Assembly: GCA_000824785.1 (NCBI GenBank)
Contig: CCNB01000002.1
Span: 1 to 64,000, forward strand
From: Mesorhizobium plurifarium
GTDB lineage: Bacteria; Pseudomonadota; Alphaproteobacteria; Rhizobiales; Rhizobiaceae
Length of the DNA: 64,000 nucleotides
Reading direction: 5' to 3'
The translations under genes were made by a program, and so were the position numbers. How positions within the stretch are numbered: position 1 is the stretch's first letter; each line of letters begins with the position of its first letter. Shown here in pieces: positions 44,374-52,976 of this stretch. The notes under the pieces are model-generated. The model was given only the letters and a program-made list of their open reading frames with translations, ran no database searches and was not told the DNA's origin.

Positions 44374-44706
44374 TTAGCCCTTGTCGCGCGTGTCGAGCAG
44401 CGCAAAGACCTCCTTTACCTGCGATGGCTTGAGATTCTTGAAGCGGATCTTTTCGCCATCTTTCTCATATTCGAATTCACCACGAGACGTAATCAGATAA
44501 GCAAGCGATGCAGTCACAAGAGGCACTAGAACTGGCTCCAGATCCACGACCCATTGGACAAGGTTGGCACCATCGAAGTTGCCGACTTCGATGGGTTCAC
44601 CAAGATCATGTTCTAGATCGAGCGCGTCGGCGAGCCTGAGCTCCTTCCAGAGCTGCTGATATTCTCGGGCATGGTCGGCGGGCATGCTGATCGAAATGGT
44701 CGCCAT
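44374..44706 (-). CDS. Small membrane protein paired with the zinc peptidase (EACC1-like?)
   Basis: A 110-residue protein: N-terminal alpha/beta part, a membrane-type helix (LEPVLVPLVTASLAYLI), then a short beta/alpha tail (FEYEKDGEKIRFKNLKPSQV). This outline resembles effector-associated constant components that accompany effector proteases and NTPases in bacterial conflict systems. The resemblance is weak. The gene leads the unit with the zinc peptidase. Confidence 0.5.
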   Translation of the reverse strand: MATISISMPADHAREYQQLWKELRLADALDLEHDLGEPIEVGNFDGANLVQWVVDLEPVLVPLVTASLAYLITSRGEFEYEKDGEKIRFKNLKPSQVKEVFALLDTRDKG

Positions 44707-45092
44707 GGCATCCTCCTTGGTTGTGTTGGCCGTGGTTGGATTAGATGCGCGCGACAGTCAATCTTCACGTGCGTCGATCAACAGGGAAACCAGCTGCATT
44801 TTGTTTCGGGCTGTGGCAATAGTCGATAACCAGTCGGTGGTGTTGGGCATTGGTGGGCCGGCCGGCCATTCGGCTCGGACATGTGGCGCGGTTAGTTCTA
44901 GATGTACCGCTCCATGACCGCGGTTGCGTCGTTTCCGTGCTTCGCGGTGTGCCGAGGTCGGCTCTCTTGGAAAGCAAGCAAAACTGCCGTCCTGATGACA
45001 CTTCGTTGAAGTACTCGTCGCGGTGCAATTGCACGGGTACTGTCAAGACTATTCGATCATTGCTAAATTAACGCTACGGGGATGACCGCAGC
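44707..45092. other. Divergent promoter region
   Basis: Space between the minus-strand peptidase unit and the plus-strand KAP NTPase. No gene is supported. It ends in the G12 tract directly before the KAP start codon. Confidence 0.5.
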
Positions 45093-45104
45093 GGGGGGGG
45101 GGGG
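45093..45104 (+). repeat. Poly-G tract (G12) before the KAP NTPase start
   Basis: Twelve consecutive G residues end five bases before the ATG at 45110, in the ribosome-binding-site position. An upstream ATG at 45082 reads through the tract but is out of frame with the NTPase and stops at 45138. Loss of one G or gain of two would fuse it in frame. Such tracts are slippage-prone. Confidence 0.85.
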
Positions 45105-45109
45105 ACGCG

Positions 45110-47872
45110 ATGCCATCGGTGGCGGTAAACCAAGCTGATGCGGCGACCAGGGCCCTTGTCGAGCCGGTGTTGGGTTCCCTCTTTGCTCATGCGACGGGAC
45201 TAGGCGAACTAAATCTGAGCCCGCTTTGCGCTCACGTTCTGCTCGAGTGTCTCAAATACCTGCCGCAGAAAGAGGCCGACCGCGACACGCTATCGACGTC
45301 GACCGTCTTTCTCATCACCTTACTGATGGCCCGGCGGCTGGCCACCTCGGGTCCGGCTGATGGGAACGACCCGCAGCGAGATGAGATGGACGCTCTCCGC
45401 CGTTGGGGCGCACTGGCGCTCAACAATTTTTCCAGTCAGTTGGATATCGCCGCAGCGGATTTCTTTGTGGCGATCCCCGAACCTGGGGTTGCGGAGTTTG
45501 GAGAAATTGCGGAGACAACCGCTGCCAAGGGTGTGCGGTTTGGTCCTGGGCTATTGCGAGCTATCGAGGCGGTCGCCGGCCTTCAAGAAATTGCGGTGAC
45601 CGACCTCGTTCTGCGCAGCCTCGACGATCCGCAATCGGGCCTGTCCAGCAGAATCGCTGCGTGGCGCATGCTGGACCTGATCGAAGCGATGAAGCACATC
45701 GTGAAAACCAGGGCCGGCCGCGCACCGAAGATGGTCAGGGAGGCCACTGCAGACGAGTTGTCTCTCTTCGTCAAGGACTATGCAAAGGTGCTTGCGACGA
45801 TCCTGCGCAGCGCCGAGGACGAATTTACCTTCGCACTATTCGGGCCTTGGGGTAGCGGAAAAACCACACTCACCAAATTGCTTGCGCCTCTGCTCGAGTT
45901 CCCGGGCGACTTTGGCCGGGCGACAGGGGCGGCAGGTCAGTCTTTCGCGAAACTGCGATATGAGGTGGCCTGCCACAATGCTTGGAAGTACAGGCAGCCG
46001 CCGGAAGCCTGGGTGTATCTCTACAAAACCCTGGTCGTGTGCGCTGGGGCCAATCTGGACGCCATTGGTCGACTGGCTCTGGCGGCGAGGGCATCACATT
46101 TTCGCCACGGACCTTGGCCGCTGGTTGGGGCGCTGCTGGCGCTGGCACTGGTAGCAATTCCCCTTGGTCAAACGTTCCAACTAGCCGCCATTCTGGGTTC
46201 GTTGGTGGGGACGAGCGCGCTCGTGCACCTGGCAGCGATTACGCCGCGGGTCCAATCGAAGGTCAGGGCGATCTTCGAGAAGAACGCGAAGCTAAGTGCT
46301 GGACCGGAGCGCCTGGGCATGCTGGCACTTGTCGGAGAGGACGTGAAAGCCCTTCTGTCGGCATGGACGAAGGAGCCACCAGCCATTCCTCCACGGGCTG
46401 ACGCGCAGGGCGAATTTCCGCTGAAGACTCCGGCGAGACAGTCTACCCCAGCTGGTCGGCTCTGCCTGCCAGTTCTCGTCTTGGCGGCGGTGGCTGCTGG
46501 CTGGGCTTACGGATTGACTGCCCAGCTCCAGGAGCAGAAGGGCAGCTTTCTCGTGCGGGGCGTAGAGGCTATCGCCCGCATGCTGCCGGCCGAGGTTGGC
46601 GCAAAAGTGGACAAGGATGTCGAGCCGCGCGCATTGAAAACAAACGCAAACGACTGGTGTGGTGATCAGTGCGGGAACTGGATACTCTGGTCGTCATGGG
46701 TGGGGCTTGCACTTGCCATCGTCATAGGGCCATGGCTTCTCGCAGGGAGAGGTCCTGACCGGGTGCTGCTGGTCGTCGACGACCTGGATCGCTGCACTCC
46801 CGATGATATGCTCACCGTCATCGAGAATATGAAGCTGCTAGTGGACGACCCGGTTATCGGAAACAGGTTGCAGGTGCTGATGTTAGTCGACGAGCGTGTC
46901 TTGGCCCATGCGATTGGAAAGCGCTACCAGGACATGATTCTCGAGCGAGCAGGTGGCATTGTCGGTGTTACCAAAGAGAACGCCAAGCTACTTGCCCGGC
47001 AGGAAATCATCACCGAGCAGAACGAGAAGCTCTTCGCTTGCCACTTGCGTTTTCCCGCCCTGAGCGACCGCGACGTTGCCGACTTGGTCGTGAGTCTTTC
47101 TTCGCGCGAGCTCAACGAAATTAGAGAGCGTGAAAAGCGGGCGGCTCGAGCCCGGCTTGAACGGGCTCTGCGCGAAGCGGAGCAGGACGTTGAAAAAGCG
47201 AAAGCGGCTGAGAGCAGCGCGAAGGCGAGTGTAGATGCTGTCAGTGCGGGGGAAAGGCGAACGATGGTAGATGTCGACGCTCCGTCGGATAGGCCAGTGC
47301 CGCAGCACCTGCGGAAGCTGGGAATGGCGGATGCGGTCTTGCCCCCAACGGCGGAAGAGAAATCTGAGAGAATGCGTCAGAACGCAGCGGCAGAGGAGTT
47401 CAATAGAACGCAGGCCGCAGTCAAACCAGAGACGCGGCTCGCCCAGAATCCAGACGTCGTTAAGCGGCACGACCAGACCGTCGCAATCAGGAAGCAGATG
47501 GAGGAGCGCCTGGAGAGACTGAAGGGCGGCGTAGTGGCCACAGCCGAAACGGGCCAACAGCCCACTCGGCAACGTGTTGCCCCGTTTACCGATGCCGACA
47601 TCCGGTTTACGCCCGAAGAAGTTGATGAGCTGGAGCGGCTGGTGCCCAGCTACTTCCGATCGATCGGGAGGCGGCCATCGCCGCGTGCCGTGCGCACGCT
47701 GCTCTTCAAGATCCAGCTGTTCCGTCTGCTATTGCAGGTCCGTACGCCCTGGCGGCCGCTCGAGAGCTTCTCAATCGTGAGCATCCTGGACGCCTTCAAG
47801 CAGGCTGCGCAGGTGCCCCCGACGGCGACGCAAGACGAACAAACTCTCAGCTTTGCCAGTCAGGTGATCTAG
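45110..47872 (+). CDS. KAP-family P-loop NTPase
   Basis: Protein of 920 residues. Walker A FGPWGSGKTTLTK lies near residue 245 and Walker B VLLVVDDLDRCTPDD near 553, the diagnostic KAP pair. Hydrophobic segments near 340-385, 450 and 525 lie between them, as in KAP NTPases with inserted membrane helices. A charged coiled-coil-like stretch (about 660-710) follows. KAP NTPases are repeatedly found in phage-defence settings, but the role of this one is unknown. Expression may depend on the adjacent G12 tract. Confidence 0.82.
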   Translation: MPSVAVNQADAATRALVEPVLGSLFAHATGLGELNLSPLCAHVLLECLKYLPQKEADRDTLSTSTVFLITLLMARRLATSGPADGNDPQRDEMDALRRWGALALNNFSSQLDIAAADFFVAIPEPGVAEFGEIAETTAAKGVRFGPGLLRAIEAVAGLQEIAVTDLVLRSLDDPQSGLSSRIAAWRMLDLIEAMKHIVKTRAGRAPKMVREATADELSLFVKDYAKVLATILRSAEDEFTFALFGPWGSGKTTLTKLLAPLLEFPGDFGRATGAAGQSFAKLRYEVACHNAWKYRQPPEAWVYLYKTLVVCAGANLDAIGRLALAARASHFRHGPWPLVGALLALALVAIPLGQTFQLAAILGSLVGTSALVHLAAITPRVQSKVRAIFEKNAKLSAGPERLGMLALVGEDVKALLSAWTKEPPAIPPRADAQGEFPLKTPARQSTPAGRLCLPVLVLAAVAAGWAYGLTAQLQEQKGSFLVRGVEAIARMLPAEVGAKVDKDVEPRALKTNANDWCGDQCGNWILWSSWVGLALAIVIGPWLLAGRGPDRVLLVVDDLDRCTPDDMLTVIENMKLLVDDPVIGNRLQVLMLVDERVLAHAIGKRYQDMILERAGGIVGVTKENAKLLARQEIITEQNEKLFACHLRFPALSDRDVADLVVSLSSRELNEIREREKRAARARLERALREAEQDVEKAKAAESSAKASVDAVSAGERRTMVDVDAPSDRPVPQHLRKLGMADAVLPPTAEEKSERMRQNAAAEEFNRTQAAVKPETRLAQNPDVVKRHDQTVAIRKQMEERLERLKGGVVATAETGQQPTRQRVAPFTDADIRFTPEEVDELERLVPSYFRSIGRRPSPRAVRTLLFKIQLFRLLLQVRTPWRPLESFSIVSILDAFKQAAQVPPTATQDEQTLSFASQVI

Positions 47873-48556
47873 TTCGCATTTGGGCAGTTTGGGGTCGGCA
47901 GAGCTATCCCGGCGAGGTCCGCAGGCGTCGCAAAACCGCGCGGCAAGCACAAAAATGCTGACTTTCACCCGTCCGACGACACATTCCTCCTTGCTCCAGC
48001 CTTGCCATAAGTTGATCATGAGCTTCTAGCCGCCGGTCTCAAGTATGAGATGTTACTTATACATAGCGATACGTAATCATCTTGACAGACGCTCGTTCAT
48101 ACTAATACAGTTACATCAGATAAATCCTTTTAAGATGGCATCCGTGAAATCTCCATTCGTCCTCCGGCATGACTTTTTATGCCGTTCTCACGAAGTCATG
48201 GTCGAGCTGTTGCGGGCTGATGCATTGCGTTTGGTGAACCGATTCTGAAGTCGGCACCCGAACGCAGCCATGAACGTCGCGAATGACCGCATTGCCTGGA
48301 TGCTTGAACAAAAGTCGATGGTCGGGACGTAGTGCGATCGGATCGGCCAGAGAACGAACAGGGCTGACGGGTTGATGGCAGCCTTATGCGGTCATGGTGA
48401 CCTCACAGGGCAAGGTGGAGTCACAGCATTGACGCGTTTCCGTGGGCTGCCGTAGCTCGCTAGAACAAGAAATTTCTTATACCGGGTTTCGCTCTCCTGC
48501 GAAGCGTCGCAAACCCGGTCATCAAGATCGAATTCGGACCTGGATGCGGGGTGAGC
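47873..48556. other. AT-richer intergenic region
   Basis: No supported gene in about 680 bases. The segment 48040-48140 is distinctly A+T-rich compared with its surroundings. A 67-residue frame there lacks any recognised domain. It may contain the promoter of the membrane protein gene at 48557. Confidence 0.45.
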
Positions 48557-49390
48557 ATGAAACGAGGCCATAGGCCGGTGTATGACCTGATCGCGGCGAT
48601 GCCGGTTGTCCTGACGGCGTGCTTTTTCGGGTTCAGCTTTCTTGCGCACCACGCGACCCAGGACTGCGAAATAGTTTTGCCGATCTTCTTGTGCGCCTAC
48701 AAGGATCAGTTTGAGTTCGGGTGGTTCGATACCTACCAGACATTCATCGCTGCAATGCTCGCGCTGGCAGGCGCCGGCTGGAGCGTGGCGGCGATCAATC
48801 GCCAGATCCGCCAAGACTGGGAGTTCGAACACGAAAGCCGCGAGAGCAAGCGGGCGGCGGCGCGCTCTGTCCTCCCTTTAGCGTTAAGCGCAGTCAGCGA
48901 ATATGCGGAGGAATGCGCCCACCTCCTAACGGACTTAATCGACAAATGTGTTGGCGGTGCACTCCCTACTGCAGCACGGCCCCCTGATTTGCCGGCGTTG
49001 CCCCTGGACGCCCTAGATGCCATCAAGGAGATGACCGAGTACGCACTCCCCTCGGAGCGCCAAGTGCTCGCAACCCTGGTAGCCAAGGTGCAGGTTCAGC
49101 GGGCTCGCCTGCTAGGCGTAACATCAGCACGGGCTGGGCGCGGCCCGACAATGATTCTTGACCTAAATCTCAATCGCTACCTTGCGGATTCGGCCGAAAT
49201 CCACGTCCGCGCCGGAGCGTTGTTCTCATTTGCCCGGAATGCAGTTGCTGTCATTGGGCAGCATGACATCGGCGCCGACGAGATCGTCACCGCCCTCAAA
49301 TTGACCACGAATTTCGACGACGACGACATGTCGTCGACCCTTAGAGGTGTCATTGAGACGGCGTATGGGCCGATTGGTGACCAAGGGTAG
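48557..49390 (+). CDS. Hypothetical two-helix membrane protein
   Basis: Protein of 277 residues with two N-terminal membrane helices (PVVLTACFFGFSFLA; QTFIAAMLALAGAGWSVAA) and a large cytoplasmic helical part. No domain recognised. The ATG has a GGGGTG-like site upstream; a GTG two codons earlier is an alternative. It lies in the defence-like island and faces the AddA-like gene. Confidence 0.6.
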   Translation: MKRGHRPVYDLIAAMPVVLTACFFGFSFLAHHATQDCEIVLPIFLCAYKDQFEFGWFDTYQTFIAAMLALAGAGWSVAAINRQIRQDWEFEHESRESKRAAARSVLPLALSAVSEYAEECAHLLTDLIDKCVGGALPTAARPPDLPALPLDALDAIKEMTEYALPSERQVLATLVAKVQVQRARLLGVTSARAGRGPTMILDLNLNRYLADSAEIHVRAGALFSFARNAVAVIGQHDIGADEIVTALKLTTNFDDDDMSSTLRGVIETAYGPIGDQG

Positions 49391-49673
49391 GCTCATCGTG
49401 CCCCCTGTCGGGCGGGCGCGGTTTTCAGTCAGCCGTTCTCGGGGTGATGTCATCGAGCAGCAGATGGATCCCTCATCAATGACCCACCGTCGGTCACGCT
49501 GTTCCGGCACGCCTCTATTAGCTGCGCCGTCTACCCCTAGACTGTCTGGGTCTTTTGCGCCGTGGGCTCAATTCATCAGCTCAGAATCCTGAGATGTGCC
49601 GGGGAATAATGCAACGAATCGGTTTGGCTTTGACCGCAACGGAGCGCTCGGCCCCGGTTTGGAGCGGTGCGAG

Positions 49674-52600
49674 TCAATCTGGCAGGATCGGCACGATTTC
49701 TCCCGTGGTCATGTATACGATCGTACCGCGCGGCGCCGAGGTTGCCCGCAGGTATCGCTGCAACTGCTGAACATACGCGGCCCGGTGCAGGTCGGTGTCG
49801 CGATCACTTTTCCAGTCCAGAACCTCCAGGACCTTACCGTCCTCGATAGCGATCGCATCGACACGGCCAGCGAGAAGATTGCTGGGGGCCAACTCACTCC
49901 AGACGGAGAGCTCCGGTACAAGGATCGGCAGGAGACGCTGCACATAAGGGAGCTGAAACGTCTGCAGCGCCGTCGCCGCGAGTTCGCGCGGGACCAGGAA
50001 CTCGTCCGTGGGCTTGAGGGCGAGAAGCTCGTCGCGAAGGCGTTCCGCCCGGGCGCTAACATCATCCTGCGGCGAGAGCTCTCCGGTCAAAAGCTCTTCC
50101 ATGAGCTTGTGCAGGATCAGTCCCCGAATTCTGCCGGCGCCGATCGGCTCGACATATTCGAATGTGCTGCCCGGCTCGATAGCCATGGCGGGGGTGAGGA
50201 TCTCCGCTCGATCTGGGTCATGAACACTGGGGTTCACCCAGCGCAACGCCGGCGTCGCGGCCTGCACGATCGCGGCCTGCCGGGCGAATGTGTCTGCGTC
50301 CTGGGGGACAGCCACGGCCTCCGATCCGGTGGCCGGTCGTGGCTCGAGCGCATTGAATTTCAGTTCATCGAGCAGGTCGAATCTGAGATTGACTAACTTC
50401 GACCAGGCAGCCTGCCCCGCCGAGGAAAGATAGGGCACGATCAAGAGATCGCGGGCACGTGTGCACGCGACATACCACATGCGCTGATTTTCCAGCGCCT
50501 GGCGCCGCGCCTGCTCCTCGCGTGCAAGCGTAAGCGCAGAGGACGAAACGCCCCCTATGACCCAGTGCAGCGTGTTGTCGGAACGCCGATGCACAAATCG
50601 CTCTGAGGGCCTTGCTTGTGTACCCATGTTGATCGGAATCACCACCGGCCATTCGAGACCCTTCGCACTGTGAATGGTCACGATCTCGACCGCGTGCCGC
50701 GACGCGTCGATCCGTCCTTCCTGGCGCGAGGCGCGGCTATCCCAGTCAAACTGGAGATGGCGAACGAATGCCCTGAACCCCCGAACATCAAAAGGCCGCG
50801 CGAGCTCGACAATCCGATCAAGATTTGCAAGCGAGCGCGCGGCGCGATTGTTGCCGCTGCGGGCAGACAGCGCGACGCGCAACTGGAGCTGCTCGATTGT
50901 CTCGGCCAAGAGTACGCGTGGCGTTGTGACGTTCACGCGCGCACGAAGTTTTTGCAGGGTCTCAAGGACAGAGCGGGCTACGCAATGGGATATTAGGGCG
51001 GGCGGTGTTGTGATGTCGAACAGGCCAGTGGGGGAGGCCTCTGGTCCGGCCTGATGGACCTCTTCGGCAATGTCGAGCAACTCTTCGTCTGTGAGGCCGA
51101 CCATGGGTCCGCGCATGAAGGCACCGAACGCAAGCCGGTCGCGCGAGTCCGCCAGCGCGCGCAAGAGCGCCAGGACATCCTGCGTCTCCTGCTGCAGGCA
51201 GAGCGTCTTGCCGGCCTGCGACGCAACGGCGAGCCCGAGCGCTTCCAGTGCGCGTTCGTAGCGCCAGAGTTCGGTGCCGGTTGGAGCCAGGAGTGCGATG
51301 TCGCCCGCTTCGAGGAGGCGTCGGTCTCCGGTGTGTTCGTCCTCGATTTCGATGGCTGCTATGAGCTTTGAGCAAATCTGTGCAATGACGGCCGCCTCGT
51401 CGTCGCGCTGCTGCGCCATCTTCGCCTTCTGACCATCGCCTATGGCCACATGCGAGGCACAGGCGAATCCGTGCAATGCCCCCTCTCGCGTGGCAGTGAG
51501 TGCGCCATAGCTCGGCTGTCCGTCTGCATCGAGGACCGGCTGGAACACGCTGTTCACGTAGTCGATGATACCGGGCTGGCAGCGGAAATTGGCACCGATA
51601 TGGATGATGCGTTCATCGCCGAGACGGGCAATGGCCTGCTTCGCCTGTTTGTAGCTATCGATGTCGGCGCCCCGGAACGCGTAGATGGATTGCTTGGGAT
51701 CCCCGACGACAAACAGCGCCCCATCGCGAAGGTTGGCGTCTTGCCATCGATCGGGCATGCTGCAGGCCGAGATCGAAAACAGGATACTGGCCTGGATCGG
51801 ATCGGTGTCCTGGAATTCGTCAACGAGGATATGCGCAAAGCGCTCACCTATCGCGGCGCGGACGACATCATTGGTGGTGACGAGGGCATGGGCGCGCTGC
51901 AGCAGATCGTCGAAATCGAGGACGGCGGCGTTTTCCTTGCGTTGCCTATAGAGGTCCGTGACCGGATCGAGGGCACGCGACATCGATTCGACCATGGCAT
52001 CGCCGATCTGACCGAGTAGATCAAAAAACCGAGTCACACAGGTGTGGAAGTGCTCGTCGGCCTGCTGGCAGAGTGCCGTCCCGTCGCCTTTTCCATACGC
52101 CGATTTCCAGCGACTAAGATTGCGCGGCTCAGTGAAGGTAAACTCGTTCCATTTCATCGAGGCCGTGTGCGGCGGGTTCGCGAGCTCCCATAGCCGGGAG
52201 AAGCTCGGCTCTGTCTCGAAACAGTTCTCGTAGAATTCGGCGAGCGTCTCGAACTCCTGGATCAATGATCCGGTGCTGCGCTCCTTGGGATAGTTCGCTT
52301 GCCAACGCCGAAAGGCGCGGACGCTTTCGACAAAGTCGATGTCTTTGCGCAGCGAGAGGTCGACAGGGAAGGTACCCGCGCCGGGGTGCGCCAGCTTGAG
52401 CTTGGCAAGATCAAAGCTGTCCTTGACGACCTTTAGCGGTTCAAACTTGGACAGGACAGCGACTGGATCCTCACCTTTCTGGGTTCCGTGAGAGAGGCGG
52501 TCGAACAGCCAGCCCGAGATGACGCTCTCGAACATGGCATCAGCGGTGGGCGCATCCATCATCTGTGATCCGGGGTCGAGCCCCGTTTCGACGGCGTAGG

Positions 52601-52976
52601 CCATGATGATCTGCTGGCAGAACGCGTGAATCGTGCATGAGGTCATTTCGTCGAAGGCATCGATCGCCGAGCTGAGGACAGCCCTTTTGTCAGTGAGAAG
52701 CTCAAGGTTGACAGCGCCGCGCAGAACCTTCGGAATGTGGCCCGCCAGCAGTTGCGTTGCATATTCGCGAATGCGCAGCGACAACTCGCTGGCGGCCAAT
52801 TCGGTGAACGTAATCGCGGCGATGCCGCGAGGTGATACACCGTTCAGCATCAGCATGACGACACGACCGGCAATCAGCGATGTCTTGCCTGTACCCGCTG
52901 CCGCTTCGACCAGCAACGTCTTGTCGAGTTCGGTGAGAACGCGATTGCGTTCGAAGGCATCGCTCAGCATCATCAT
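49674..52976 (-). CDS. AddA-like UvrD/RecB helicase-nuclease
   Basis: Protein of 1100 residues. Superfamily 1A helicase motifs: Walker A AAAGTGKTS (about residue 25-33), DEFQDTDPIQ, GDPKQSIYAFRGAD, TIHSAKGLEWPVV. The C-terminus is a PD-(D/E)XK nuclease (VLEVLDWKSD, then QQLQRY). It overlaps the AddB-like gene by four bases. Housekeeping AddAB repairs double-strand breaks; this pair sits in a mobile island on the same strand as a ubiquitin-like operon, so it is more likely a defence or accessory copy. Confidence 0.85.
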   Translation of the reverse strand: MMMLSDAFERNRVLTELDKTLLVEAAAGTGKTSLIAGRVVMLMLNGVSPRGIAAITFTELAASELSLRIREYATQLLAGHIPKVLRGAVNLELLTDKRAVLSSAIDAFDEMTSCTIHAFCQQIIMAYAVETGLDPGSQMMDAPTADAMFESVISGWLFDRLSHGTQKGEDPVAVLSKFEPLKVVKDSFDLAKLKLAHPGAGTFPVDLSLRKDIDFVESVRAFRRWQANYPKERSTGSLIQEFETLAEFYENCFETEPSFSRLWELANPPHTASMKWNEFTFTEPRNLSRWKSAYGKGDGTALCQQADEHFHTCVTRFFDLLGQIGDAMVESMSRALDPVTDLYRQRKENAAVLDFDDLLQRAHALVTTNDVVRAAIGERFAHILVDEFQDTDPIQASILFSISACSMPDRWQDANLRDGALFVVGDPKQSIYAFRGADIDSYKQAKQAIARLGDERIIHIGANFRCQPGIIDYVNSVFQPVLDADGQPSYGALTATREGALHGFACASHVAIGDGQKAKMAQQRDDEAAVIAQICSKLIAAIEIEDEHTGDRRLLEAGDIALLAPTGTELWRYERALEALGLAVASQAGKTLCLQQETQDVLALLRALADSRDRLAFGAFMRGPMVGLTDEELLDIAEEVHQAGPEASPTGLFDITTPPALISHCVARSVLETLQKLRARVNVTTPRVLLAETIEQLQLRVALSARSGNNRAARSLANLDRIVELARPFDVRGFRAFVRHLQFDWDSRASRQEGRIDASRHAVEIVTIHSAKGLEWPVVIPINMGTQARPSERFVHRRSDNTLHWVIGGVSSSALTLAREEQARRQALENQRMWYVACTRARDLLIVPYLSSAGQAAWSKLVNLRFDLLDELKFNALEPRPATGSEAVAVPQDADTFARQAAIVQAATPALRWVNPSVHDPDRAEILTPAMAIEPGSTFEYVEPIGAGRIRGLILHKLMEELLTGELSPQDDVSARAERLRDELLALKPTDEFLVPRELAATALQTFQLPYVQRLLPILVPELSVWSELAPSNLLAGRVDAIAIEDGKVLEVLDWKSDRDTDLHRAAYVQQLQRYLRATSAPRGTIVYMTTGEIVPILPD

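Noticed and set aside
48045..48248. A 67-residue frame in the A+T-rich intergenic region
   Set aside because: No ribosome binding site or domain; likely chance.
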